Source of the DNA: Thiotrichales bacterium
GTDB taxonomy: Bacteria > Pseudomonadota > Gammaproteobacteria > GCF-002020875
Length of the DNA stretch: 53,875 nt
Direction: 5' to 3'
Assembly: GCA_018658305.1 (NCBI GenBank)
Contig: JABHVM010000004.1
Span: 1-53,875, forward strand
Shown here: in pieces, positions 17,024-24,705 of the stretch
Layout: each line of letters begins with the position of its first letter
Numbering within the stretch: the stretch's first letter is position 1
Translations under genes and position numbers: made by a program
The notes under the pieces: model-generated
Seen by the model: the letters and a program-made list of their open reading frames with translations, nothing else
The model's database searches: none
Told to the model about the DNA's origin: nothing

Positions 17024-17089
17024 AATATCTACTAATTATACACAATTATAGTTTTAATTATAGTCTCGTTCAGCAACTATTTAAAATAT

Positions 17090-17102
17090 ACACAAATTGT
17101 GT
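17090..17102. promoter_or_regulatory. Palindrome abutting the flgD sigma-54 promoter
   Basis: ACACAA-A-TTGTGT is a perfect inverted repeat directly adjacent to the -24 element at 17103. It sits in the divergent region between the redox cluster and flgD, which also holds three TATAAT-like hexamers reading toward the redox cluster (between 17038 and 17070). It could be a regulator site for either direction; this is speculative. Confidence 0.3.
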
Positions 17103-17118
17103 TGGCATAGGAGTTGCA
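17103..17118 (+). promoter_or_regulatory. Sigma-54 promoter for flgDE
   Basis: TGGCATAGGAGTTGCA matches the -24/-12 consensus TGGCACG-N4-TTGCA, with exactly 10 bases between the invariant GG and GC. The predicted start near 17129 gives a 40-nt leader before flgD. Similar sites precede flgF and flgK. Confidence 0.85.
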
Positions 17119-17168
17119 TTGTAAATCATTAATAAGCAGTTAACCAAGAATATAATGGATGATTAGTT

Positions 17169-17861
17169 ATGGAACTTTCAGCAACGACAACAGCAGCAAC
17201 GAATCAAGTATCAAGTCAGGCGGCTAGAGATAGCGCGCTCTCTGAAGATCCATCTCAAAGCCTTGATCAGACTGATTTTCTTAAGTTAATGATTGCTCAG
17301 GTTAAAAATCAAGATCCTTTTGAACCGATGGATAATGGTGAGTTTATCGGACAGATGGCACAGTTTAGCTCGGTAGATGGAATTAAAAAGATGAGTACAA
17401 ACCTTGATGAGATGGCAAAATCATTTCAGCAGGGACAGGGGTTGCAAGCGGCAACTCTAGTTGGAAGGCAGGTGATTGCCCCCACTTCAGCGGCAATATT
17501 AACCGCTGGACAGCCAGTGATTGGACAAGTTGATCTTCCTGGTAGTACCTCTTCTTTAGTGGTTGAGGTGAAGGATGCCTACGGCAGTGTAGTGAGAACT
17601 ATGGATTTGGGTATACAGAAAAAAGGGGTCGTTCCTTTTAGTTGGGATGGTAAAAACAGTGAAGGCGTTATGCAGCCAGATGGAAGCTATTATACCGCTG
17701 TTAAAGGGAACTTGAGTGATAAAGAGGGGGAAAGTACCCTTTCAACAGAGATGGCAATCACCGTTGCAAGTGTTGCTGTAGGAAGTGGTACAGCAGAGCC
17801 ACAACTTTTTTTGAAAGATGGCACGAAAATTGGATTAAGTGATGTTAAGCAGATTAATTGA
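17169..17861 (+). CDS. flgD: Flagellar hook assembly (capping) protein FlgD
   Basis: FlgD caps the growing hook and lets FlgE subunits polymerise. The 230-residue protein has the conserved N-terminal core FLKLMIAQVKNQDPFEPMDN followed by EFIGQMAQFSSVDGI. The C-terminal half contains the FlgD Ig/tudor-like fold with VPFSWDGKNSEGVMQPDGSYY. Length is normal. It is the first gene of this flagellar region: flgB and flgC, which usually precede it, are absent here. Expression is predicted from the sigma-54 promoter just upstream. Confidence 0.96.
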   Translation: MELSATTTAATNQVSSQAARDSALSEDPSQSLDQTDFLKLMIAQVKNQDPFEPMDNGEFIGQMAQFSSVDGIKKMSTNLDEMAKSFQQGQGLQAATLVGRQVIAPTSAAILTAGQPVIGQVDLPGSTSSLVVEVKDAYGSVVRTMDLGIQKKGVVPFSWDGKNSEGVMQPDGSYYTAVKGNLSDKEGESTLSTEMAITVASVAVGSGTAEPQLFLKDGTKIGLSDVKQIN

Positions 17862-17937
17862 TCGAATTAGATTGAATAGATCAGTCAATAGATAGAAGTT
17901 TTTTAAGATTTTAGTTTTTATATTTTAGGAGTAAATC

Positions 17938-19314
17938 ATGGGTATTGCACATAGTGGATTGAGTGGAATTGTAGCAGCAACAACAGACCTATCAACAACG
18001 GGTAATAATATCGCCAATGCTGGTACAGTTGGTTTTAAGGGGTCATCCGTTCAGTTTGCTGATGTGATGGCAGGTGATGTTGGTGGCGGTGTCTCTGTCT
18101 CTTCTATGCGCCAGACCTTTACCCAGGGCAGTATTTTAGGAACAGGCAATGATTGGGATCTGGCGATCTCTGGACGAGGTTTTTTTAAGGTTACAGATAG
18201 TGGTGGTGCAGAGGGAACAGTAAAGAATGACTTTTATACTAGAAATGGTGCCTTTGGTTTAGATAGTAAAGGCTATGTACAGAGTGGTACAGGGATGCGT
18301 CTTCATATGTATAAACCAACAGTAATCGGAGCAACAACAATCTTCCCTGTCACCACCAATACAGAAGAGATTAGAATTAAACAAGATGATACTCAAGCTA
18401 AAACAACGGCTGTATTAACTGGGCAATTTAATCTAAATGCAGCATCTGCAGCAAGTGGTATCGCTACCGCAGACGCAACCCCGCCAGCAAGTGTGACCAC
18501 AGATATTGACCCCTCGAGTGCAACCACTTATGATCATGCTGTCACCTCAGCAATTTATGACTCGGTCGGCACTAAACATACCTTAAATAGTTATTTTAGA
18601 AAAGATCTACAAAATGCAGATGGAACGAGTCTCTGGTCAGTCTTTACGCAGAGTTTAAAAGATGATGGAACCACCTATCCCACTACTGGCACAGATTCTA
18701 TTTATGCAGGAACAGTTACTTTTGATGCTAATGGTGTGTTGAGTAAAATCAAAACCCCTGCAACAGCTGGTACTACAAACACAGATGCTACAGTATATGA
18801 TCTTACTGCTACTCCTCAAGTAGTGGGCTCAACCTCTCTTACTATTGATACAGGGATTGGTACAGTGGGGATATCTGGTACGGTCACTATGAATATAGAC
18901 TCAACGACTCAGTACTCCAGTGATTTTAGAATTGTTCAGATCGGACAGGATGGGTATGCGAGTGGTTCATTAACAAATATCGGTATTGATGAAGGTGGTG
19001 TTATTACAGCTAGCTATAGTAATGGTAGTACAAGTAAAATTGGTAAAATTGCTATGTTTGCTTTTAATAGCCCCAATGGACTGCGCCAAGAGGGCGGGGT
19101 ACTCTGGGGGAAGACTAATAATTCAGGTGATCCACGACCAGGTTCTGCAGGCGAATCTATCTTTGGGCGTATTAAGTCACAGTCACTAGAGAGTTCGACT
19201 GTTGATGTTACTCAGCAGCTAGTAAATCTGATTACTGCGCAGAGAAATTTCCAAGCCAATGCTAAGATGATTAGTGCTGGTCAGGAGATGAATCAGGTAG
19301 TTCTTAATATCTAA
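17938..19314 (+). CDS. flgE: Flagellar hook protein FlgE
   Basis: FlgE builds the curved hook linking rod and filament. The 458-residue protein has the rod/hook N-terminal motif TTGNNIANAGTVGFKGS and the C-terminal heptad region QQLVNLITAQRNFQANAKM. Between them lies a variable Thr/Ser/Ala-rich domain (~residues 150-370). The FlgE-type NxGxxGLDSKGYV segment is recognisable as RNGAFGLDSKGYV. AGGAG lies 8 bp upstream of the ATG. The gene ends shortly before a strong terminator, making flgDE a separate unit. Confidence 0.96.
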   Translation: MGIAHSGLSGIVAATTDLSTTGNNIANAGTVGFKGSSVQFADVMAGDVGGGVSVSSMRQTFTQGSILGTGNDWDLAISGRGFFKVTDSGGAEGTVKNDFYTRNGAFGLDSKGYVQSGTGMRLHMYKPTVIGATTIFPVTTNTEEIRIKQDDTQAKTTAVLTGQFNLNAASAASGIATADATPPASVTTDIDPSSATTYDHAVTSAIYDSVGTKHTLNSYFRKDLQNADGTSLWSVFTQSLKDDGTTYPTTGTDSIYAGTVTFDANGVLSKIKTPATAGTTNTDATVYDLTATPQVVGSTSLTIDTGIGTVGISGTVTMNIDSTTQYSSDFRIVQIGQDGYASGSLTNIGIDEGGVITASYSNGSTSKIGKIAMFAFNSPNGLRQEGGVLWGKTNNSGDPRPGSAGESIFGRIKSQSLESSTVDVTQQLVNLITAQRNFQANAKMISAGQEMNQVVLNI

Positions 19315-19354
19315 TAACTAATAATTAATATCTGATAGTTAATTATTGGAAACT

Positions 19355-19391
19355 AAAAAACCCACGACAGTATATCTGTTGTGGGTTTTTT
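19355..19391 (+). terminator. Rho-independent terminator after flgE
   Basis: A 10-bp stem CCCACGACAG / CTGTTGTGGG with one G-U pair is flanked by A6 and followed by T6. It separates flgDE from the flgF transcript, whose own sigma-54 promoter begins 12 bp later. Confidence 0.92.
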
Positions 19392-19403
19392 GACGATTGT
19401 TAA

Positions 19404-19419
19404 TGGCACGATTCGTGCA
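19404..19419 (+). promoter_or_regulatory. Sigma-54 promoter for flgF and downstream genes
   Basis: TGGCACGATTCGTGCA is a full match to the -24 element TGGCACG and a near match to the -12 element (GTGCA for TTGCA), with the required 10-base GG-GC spacing. The predicted start is about 40 nt upstream of flgF. Confidence 0.85.
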
Positions 19420-19469
19420 TTAGTAATAGCTATGAGGCATATTATAGATAGAAAGGATAAAAAATAGCA

Positions 19470-20207
19470 ATGGATAGAATGTTATATACTTCAATGACTG
19501 GTGCTACACAGATGTTACATGCACAGGCAGTTACTGCAAATAACCTAGCCAATGCAAATACGACTGGATTCAAGCAGGATTTGACTCTTATGGTAAGCAA
19601 ACCAGTTGATGGTGAGAATAGTTCGCGCCATTATGGTGTTGCAACAACTATGGCTCAAGATTTTAATAAAGGTAGTCTAATTACCACCAACAACTCTCTG
19701 GATATTGCAATTGAAGGTGAGGGGTGGATAGCTGTTGTGGGGCAGGATGGAACTACTGGTTATACTAGAGCTGGATCACTGAATGTTGGGGGAGAGGGTA
19801 TTTTGCGTAATCGTGAGGGGCAGATGGTGTTAGGGAATGAGGGACCAATTGCTGTACCACCAGATTCCAGAGTGGAGATCGCTAATGATGGATCTATAAA
19901 TGTATTTGGAACAGGCGCATTTTCTGGAGATTTTTCGATTATAGACCGTATTATGTTGGTTAATCCGGCGCATGGTGAGATGGCGAAGGGGTTAGATGGA
20001 TTATTTAGAATGAAGAGTGGCGGAGAGGCTCTTCCTGCGGCAGAGGTGAGAGTGAAAAGTGGGGTTCTGGAGGGGAGTAATGTGAGCGCAATTGAGGCGA
20101 TGACAGAGATTATTCAAAGTTCACGCCAATATGAGATGCAAGTGAAGATGATGAAGAGTGCAGATGAGTTGGCAACTAAATCATCTGCGCTGTTGAGAAT
20201 GAATTAA
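19470..20207 (+). CDS. flgF: Flagellar proximal rod protein FlgF
   Basis: FlgF forms part of the proximal rod in the periplasm. The 245-residue product has the FlgF-specific N terminus MDRMLYTSMTGATQ followed by the rod motif TANNLANANTTGFK. It has the DIAIEGEGWIAV and GYTRAGSLNV segments and a C-terminal QSSRQYEMQVKMMK helix. Length matches the E. coli protein (251 residues). An AAAGGA lies ~11 bp upstream of the ATG. It heads the flgFGHIJ run. Confidence 0.95.
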   Translation: MDRMLYTSMTGATQMLHAQAVTANNLANANTTGFKQDLTLMVSKPVDGENSSRHYGVATTMAQDFNKGSLITTNNSLDIAIEGEGWIAVVGQDGTTGYTRAGSLNVGGEGILRNREGQMVLGNEGPIAVPPDSRVEIANDGSINVFGTGAFSGDFSIIDRIMLVNPAHGEMAKGLDGLFRMKSGGEALPAAEVRVKSGVLEGSNVSAIEAMTEIIQSSRQYEMQVKMMKSADELATKSSALLRMN

Positions 20208-20244
20208 GAACTATATAGATAAAAGTATATTTAAGGAGTAAGTT

Positions 20245-21123
20245 ATGTTTGATTCACTATGGGTAGCAAAGACAGGAATGGAAGCACAAGATTTTAGAGT
20301 GCAGACCATTGCCAATAATATGGCAAATGCAGCAAGCTCTGGTTTTAAGAAAGATATAGCTCATTTTAAATCTCTGGGATATAACACAGTGCAGGGTAGA
20401 ACCAGCATGAACGAAGGGGGAGATTATGATATAGGTACCATCAAGGTTGGTAGGGGAGTTGCGATTAGTGATACCTCTACAGACTTTACCCAAGGATCTT
20501 TAACAATAACTAACTCTGATACTGATGTAGCTATATCAGGAAAAGGTTTTTTTGTTATAGAGGGAGATACAGCCTCCGCAAAACCTGAAGAGCAGAGGTT
20601 TTTTTCTAGAAATGGACATTTTGAGTTAAGACATACAGGGACAGATAAGACATATAACTTAGTTCATACCGCATCTCAGAAAAAGCTGATGGGGCTAGCG
20701 ACTCAACCAACAGCGTCAACTACTACTCCCCCTCCTTCCGCACTAGAGTTTACTCTGAGCAATGATGGAAATAAGTTAATTATCGGCTCTAATGGGGAGA
20801 TCATGGAGGAGGCGAATGGAGCAGTTGTATCTTTAGCATCTCCTCGATGGATCTCTATAGCAACTTTTGGCGCAAACTCTGGTATCCAGAAAAATAGTTT
20901 TAATCTCTATACAGATAACCCTGCATCAACTGGTGGAGCGCGTTACGCAATTCCTTTAGTGGAGAATTTGGGTTCTTTGACCCATAAATCTTTGGAGGCA
21001 TCTAATGTTACAACCATTGACGAAATGGTTAATATGATTGAAGCGCAACGAGGTTATGAGATGGGGGCAAAGGTGATGGAGAAGGCGGATGAGATGATGA
21101 GTACCCTTATCCAGAGAACTTAA
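20245..21123 (+). CDS. flgG: Flagellar distal rod protein FlgG, slightly long and divergent
   Basis: FlgG forms the distal rod. The N terminus SLWVAKTGMEAQ and TIANNMANAASSGFKK, the DVAISGKGFFVIE segment and the C-terminal LEASNVTTIDEMVNMIEAQRG are FlgG-type. At 292 residues it is ~30 longer than the E. coli protein. The extra length appears to lie in the central part (~residues 115-175, including a TASTTTPPPS stretch). Strong AAGGAG 9 bp upstream of the ATG. It follows flgF and precedes flgH, the standard order. Confidence 0.93.
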   Translation: MFDSLWVAKTGMEAQDFRVQTIANNMANAASSGFKKDIAHFKSLGYNTVQGRTSMNEGGDYDIGTIKVGRGVAISDTSTDFTQGSLTITNSDTDVAISGKGFFVIEGDTASAKPEEQRFFSRNGHFELRHTGTDKTYNLVHTASQKKLMGLATQPTASTTTPPPSALEFTLSNDGNKLIIGSNGEIMEEANGAVVSLASPRWISIATFGANSGIQKNSFNLYTDNPASTGGARYAIPLVENLGSLTHKSLEASNVTTIDEMVNMIEAQRGYEMGAKVMEKADEMMSTLIQRT

Positions 21124-21162
21124 TGTCAATTCACCTTCTTAATTAATAGTGAGTAATTAGTA

Positions 21163-21870
21163 ATGAAAAAGCAAAATTTAAAATTTAATAGTAGAGTAAA
21201 AGTTGCTGTTCTGACTTTAGTGCTGTTGCAGGGGAGCGGCTGCGTAACTAATCCGGAGCGTCATCGTGCTAGTTGGGAGCCAGTGGTTCCTCCAGTGCAA
21301 CAGAAGAAAATTTTAACTAATGGATCTATATATCAGGCTAGTTTAGGTGATTCACTCTTTACTAATGATCAAGCGCGAAGAGTTGGTGATATTGTTACTA
21401 TTAAGTTGCAAGAGAAGATGAGTGCTAAGAAAAATGCTAAAACGAATGCTAAAAAAGAGGATAAGGCTACTCTTCCACTTATTCCAGGACTGTCTGGAAG
21501 CAATATTGTTAATGCGTTTAGTGGCACAACCAATGATATTGGTGATAGTACAAAAGAGTTTAAAGGAGATGGTTCAGCTGAACAGAGTAATGAGTTAACT
21601 GGTAATATTACAGTTACTGTAGTTGAAGTATACCCCAATGGAAACCTTAGGGTTCGAGGTGAAAAGCATGTAACTATAAATCAGGGTGATGAGTTGATTA
21701 GAGTCTCTGGAGTAATTAGAGTTGCAGATATCTCTGCAGATAATACTATTATTTCAACCCAAGTTGCTGATGCACAGATAGTATATGTAGGTAATGGAGG
21801 CATAGTGGCTAACTCAAATGAGCAGGGACTCTTAGGAAGGTTCTTTATGAGCGCACTCTGGCCATTTTAA
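21163..21870 (+). CDS. flgH: Flagellar L-ring lipoprotein FlgH
   Basis: FlgH makes the outer-membrane L ring around the rod. The 235-residue protein has a basic N terminus, a hydrophobic stretch (VAVLTLVLLQGSGC) and a probable lipidated Cys near residue 27, though the lipobox is not ideal. Family motifs include GDIVTIKLQEKMSAKKNA and LRVRGEKHVTINQGDE, ending LGRFFMSALWPF as in other FlgH. It lies 39 bp after flgG without an obvious strong ribosome-binding site. Confidence 0.95.
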   Translation: MKKQNLKFNSRVKVAVLTLVLLQGSGCVTNPERHRASWEPVVPPVQQKKILTNGSIYQASLGDSLFTNDQARRVGDIVTIKLQEKMSAKKNAKTNAKKEDKATLPLIPGLSGSNIVNAFSGTTNDIGDSTKEFKGDGSAEQSNELTGNITVTVVEVYPNGNLRVRGEKHVTINQGDELIRVSGVIRVADISADNTIISTQVADAQIVYVGNGGIVANSNEQGLLGRFFMSALWPF

Positions 21871-21924
21871 GTTAAAGTATTTTAGTTGTTAATAGTTAAC
21901 TGTTTATTAAAATAGGATAATGTT

Positions 21925-23055
21925 ATGAATAATATTGAGCAGAATAGATGTATCCAAAATGGATTTTTGGTGCTAGTAGTCTCACTTATCGCTCTCTGGT
22001 CATTTTCGTTTCAGGCAAATGCAGAGCGAATAAAAGATATAACCTCAGTCTCTGGGGTGAGAGATAATCCACTAATAGGTTATGGTCTAGTGGTTGGACT
22101 TAGTGGAACAGGAGATGAAGCTGGATTTACTCAGCAGAGTCTTACCAGTATGTTGAACCGTTTCGGGATTCAAGCCCCAGCATCTACGATTACTGATGGT
22201 AAGCATGTTGCTGCAGTGATGGTGAGCGCAGAACTTCCCCCCTTTGCAAAACAGGGGCAAAAGCTAGATATTACTGTTTCTACTCTGGGGGCAGCAGATA
22301 GTTTAGTGGGTGGAACTCTATTAATGACACAACTTAGAGGAGCTGATGGCGAAATTTATGGAATTGCCCAAGGTAGTTTAGTGGTTAGTGGGTTTGGAGT
22401 GAGTGGTCAGGATGGGTCTAAAGTACAAGTAAACACTTTAACTGTTGGGCGTATTCCAGAAGGGGCAACAGTAGAGCAAGAAGTTATGACTAGCTTTGTA
22501 AGTGCAGGATTTATGACTCTTAACTTGCATCAGAGTGATTTCACAACTGCCAGAAGATTGGCAGAGGCAGTTAATGAGCTCTATGGTGATGGAACAGCGG
22601 ATGCGATAGATTCAGTCTCTATTAAAGTGCAAGCACCTCGCGATCCTAAGCATCATGTTGAGTTTCTCTCCATGTTGGAAAATCTTGAAGTATCTCCAGC
22701 CGCCGCTGCAGCAAAAATTATTATCAACTCTAGGACAGGTACAGTTGTAATAAATAATAGTGTTAAAGTTAGCCCAGCAGCAGTCACTCATGGATCTCTA
22801 GTAGTAACAATTAAAGAGGGTGCGAAAGTGAATCAACCTGCAATGTTAGCAGGTGGTGAGACTATAGTGCAGAAAGATTCAGAGATATCAGTGATAGAAG
22901 AGAATAATAAGATGTTTCTATTTAATGCAGGAGTATCGTTGGATGAACTAGTTGATGCTGTCAATGCAGTCGGTGCAGCACCAGGTGATCTAGTTGCGAT
23001 TCTAGAAGCTCTCAAGCGAGCGGGAGCTTTGAAGGCTCAATTGGTGGTGCTTTAG
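21925..23055 (+). CDS. flgI: Flagellar P-ring protein FlgI
   Basis: FlgI forms the periplasmic P ring. The 376-residue product has a signal peptide (LVLVVSLIALWSFSFQANA, then ERIKD) and the mature N terminus DITSVSGVRDNPLIGYGLVVGL, which is diagnostic. Downstream motifs include GTLLMTQLRGADG and, near the C terminus, LDELVDAVNAVGAAPGDLVAILEALKRAGAL. Length is typical. It follows flgH by 54 bp. Confidence 0.97.
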   Translation: MNNIEQNRCIQNGFLVLVVSLIALWSFSFQANAERIKDITSVSGVRDNPLIGYGLVVGLSGTGDEAGFTQQSLTSMLNRFGIQAPASTITDGKHVAAVMVSAELPPFAKQGQKLDITVSTLGAADSLVGGTLLMTQLRGADGEIYGIAQGSLVVSGFGVSGQDGSKVQVNTLTVGRIPEGATVEQEVMTSFVSAGFMTLNLHQSDFTTARRLAEAVNELYGDGTADAIDSVSIKVQAPRDPKHHVEFLSMLENLEVSPAAAAAKIIINSRTGTVVINNSVKVSPAAVTHGSLVVTIKEGAKVNQPAMLAGGETIVQKDSEISVIEENNKMFLFNAGVSLDELVDAVNAVGAAPGDLVAILEALKRAGALKAQLVVL

Positions 23056-23096
23056 TCTAGTAATAGTTTAGTCGTCAAATACTTGTAAATATTATT

Positions 23097-23112
23097 TGGT
23101 ATGAATATTGCT
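23097..23112 (+). promoter_or_regulatory. Weaker sigma-54 promoter candidate for flgJ
   Basis: TGGTATGAATATTGCT keeps the invariant GG and GC with 10 bases between them and a TTGCT -12 element, but departs from TGGCACG in the -24 box. It lies in the 142-bp flgI-flgJ gap with a predicted start near 23123, well placed for flgJ. Confidence 0.5.
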
Positions 23113-23197
23113 TTATTTTAGTTGTCAGTCTCTAGTAATTTATAATCAATAATTCATAGTCAATAATTTAAAAGATAAAACTAAAAAAATAAATATT

Positions 23198-23611
23198 ATG
23201 TTTAACTCAATCAATAGTGATATTTCATCGGCACAAGTGGCAAATAGTAGTCTGCAGTTGCGTTCAGGTGCGGAGATTAAAAGCCTTGCTAAAACTGATC
23301 AGGCAGAAGCTCTCAAAGAAGCTACTAAGCAATTTGAGGCGCTGTTTGTACAGATGATGCTTAAATCTATGCGCGCTACTGTATCTGAAAGTTCACTATT
23401 TACTAGCTCTGCAACTAATACCTTTAAAGAGATGCAGGATGCAGAAGTTGCAAAACAGATAACAGCGTCAGGTGGTTTTGGAATGACTGAGCAGTTTATG
23501 GGATCTATTATGCGTCAGGCAGGAGTGACAAATAGTAACGAAATTAGTAATGATAATAAACCGCAGAGTACAGTGAACCATCTTCGTGAGCGTGGGCTTT
23601 CGGCCAATTGA
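23198..23611 (+). CDS. flgJ: FlgJ-type rod-binding protein lacking the peptidoglycan hydrolase domain
   Basis: The 137-residue protein contains only the rod-binding domain: LKEATKQFEALFVQMMLKSMRATV and FKEMQDAEVAKQIT are characteristic. In E. coli-type FlgJ (~310 residues) a C-terminal glucosaminidase cuts the wall for rod passage; here that domain is absent, as in single-domain FlgJ of many other bacteria. A separate muramidase would then be needed. No clear ribosome-binding site precedes the ATG. The next gene starts immediately after the stop. Confidence 0.9.
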   Translation: MFNSINSDISSAQVANSSLQLRSGAEIKSLAKTDQAEALKEATKQFEALFVQMMLKSMRATVSESSLFTSSATNTFKEMQDAEVAKQITASGGFGMTEQFMGSIMRQAGVTNSNEISNDNKPQSTVNHLRERGLSAN

Positions 23612-23612
23612 G

Positions 23613-24596
23613 ATGAGAGAGTTGGAGACATTTAATCACCCTCACACCATTAGTGAACAATCATTTGTACGGGTCATTATTCCGCTTTTGGCTATCGCTG
23701 TTCTGCTCCTCTATTCATCCTTCTCCTATGCACAATTTATAATCGAGGGTGAAGAGTTGGTTGCATGGCCAAATATTCCAGTAATTCCAGCATCTGATAT
23801 GGAGGAGTATAAGTTAGATCGGGATATTTTTAAGGGGCTTCATAGCGGTGAGCAAGATGCTGACGCCATAAAGGCTGCGTTAAAGCAGGTGGACGCTCTC
23901 TATAAAAAGCACTATAAGGATCGCTCTATTGCTGAATTGGGGAGAAGTTATAATGCTGAGTTTATCGGTAGTTATGATCAGCTATTGCGTAGTAATCGTA
24001 TCGAAAAACCGCGTCTTCGTTTCTCTTTTAAAGGGGTAACTCCAGAGCAGTTTCAACAAGAGATTGAGCATCCTGTAGATTGGAGTGGAGTGGTAGCGTA
24101 TGTTACTTATACTCAAATGAGTCAGAAGAGTATTCGCTCTACCTTAACTATTATTCGCTTGGATAGTGGATATGCAGAGAGTTTTACTTTGGTTGATGAG
24201 TTGCATAAGGTAGCAGAGAAACACGCTAAACAGCTCTTTGACTATCTGTATGGGGCAACTTTCCCTCAATATGCTAATCCTCTTAAAGATAAGGTGTGGC
24301 TGCTGTCACCCCCTCAGGATGCGCTCAAGCCAGTTTTTTATATGCAAGCTGAACTAGGGTGTCGCTCGCAAGAAGGTAAACTTCCGACGCTGGAGGAGTT
24401 AATACTCGGAGAGCAGGCAGGACCTTATCATCAAGGAATTATTCTAACAGCAGGGCAGTTCTACCATACCGTGGAAAAAAGCCGTTATCTTGCTGGAGGC
24501 ACTTTAGATCCACGTGGCAAAGTTAGAACCGCAGATCGTCCTCATCAAACCGCTCGTTACTACTGTATTCGTAATAAAATAGCAGTTGGCAAGTAA
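23613..24596 (+). CDS. Exported protein of unknown function between flgJ and flgK
   Basis: The ORF track starts at a GTG at 23586 inside flgJ. I prefer the ATG at 23613, one base after the flgJ stop, although neither start has a good ribosome-binding site. Near residue 20 there is a strong hydrophobic segment (VIIPLLAIAVLLLYSSFSYA) that reads as a signal peptide or single anchor. The remaining ~280 residues have no motif I recognise. Two cysteines (LGCRSQEG and YYCIRNK) could form a disulfide, which fits export. Its position where a peptidoglycan hydrolase domain of FlgJ would be expected, and before the flgK promoter, suggests a flagellum-related role, but this is inference from context only. 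Confidence 0.75.
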   Translation: MRELETFNHPHTISEQSFVRVIIPLLAIAVLLLYSSFSYAQFIIEGEELVAWPNIPVIPASDMEEYKLDRDIFKGLHSGEQDADAIKAALKQVDALYKKHYKDRSIAELGRSYNAEFIGSYDQLLRSNRIEKPRLRFSFKGVTPEQFQQEIEHPVDWSGVVAYVTYTQMSQKSIRSTLTIIRLDSGYAESFTLVDELHKVAEKHAKQLFDYLYGATFPQYANPLKDKVWLLSPPQDALKPVFYMQAELGCRSQEGKLPTLEELILGEQAGPYHQGIILTAGQFYHTVEKSRYLAGGTLDPRGKVRTADRPHQTARYYCIRNKIAVGK

Positions 24597-24615
24597 TCTC
24601 GGTAGAAAATTATAA

Positions 24616-24640
24616 AATAGTGGCATCTCTTGCCGCTATT
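24616..24640 (+). terminator. Weak hairpin after the flgJ-linked gene
   Basis: AATAGTGGC / GCCGCTATT forms a 9-bp stem with one G-U pair and a 7-nt loop, 20 bp after the stop codon. There is no proper T-tract, so termination would be inefficient. It lies just upstream of the flgK sigma-54 promoter. Confidence 0.35.
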
Positions 24641-24678
24641 ATCCAAGTAAAATTAGTTTATCTATCTAGATATTAAAT

Positions 24679-24694
24679 TGGCACGATAACTGCA
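24679..24694 (+). promoter_or_regulatory. Sigma-54 promoter for flgKL, with start at the ATG
   Basis: TGGCACGATAACTGCA matches TGGCACG exactly and has CTGCA for TTGCA, with 10 bases between GG and GC. Counting from the -12 C at 24693, the transcription start falls at about 24705, directly before the flgK ATG at 24706, so the mRNA would be leaderless. Confidence 0.85.
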
Positions 24695-24705
24695 TTATAT
24701 CTGGT

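Noticed and set aside
24621-24634. TGGCATCTCTTGCC as another sigma-54 site
   Set aside because: Only 8 bases separate GG and GC instead of 10; it is better explained as the stem of the adjacent hairpin.
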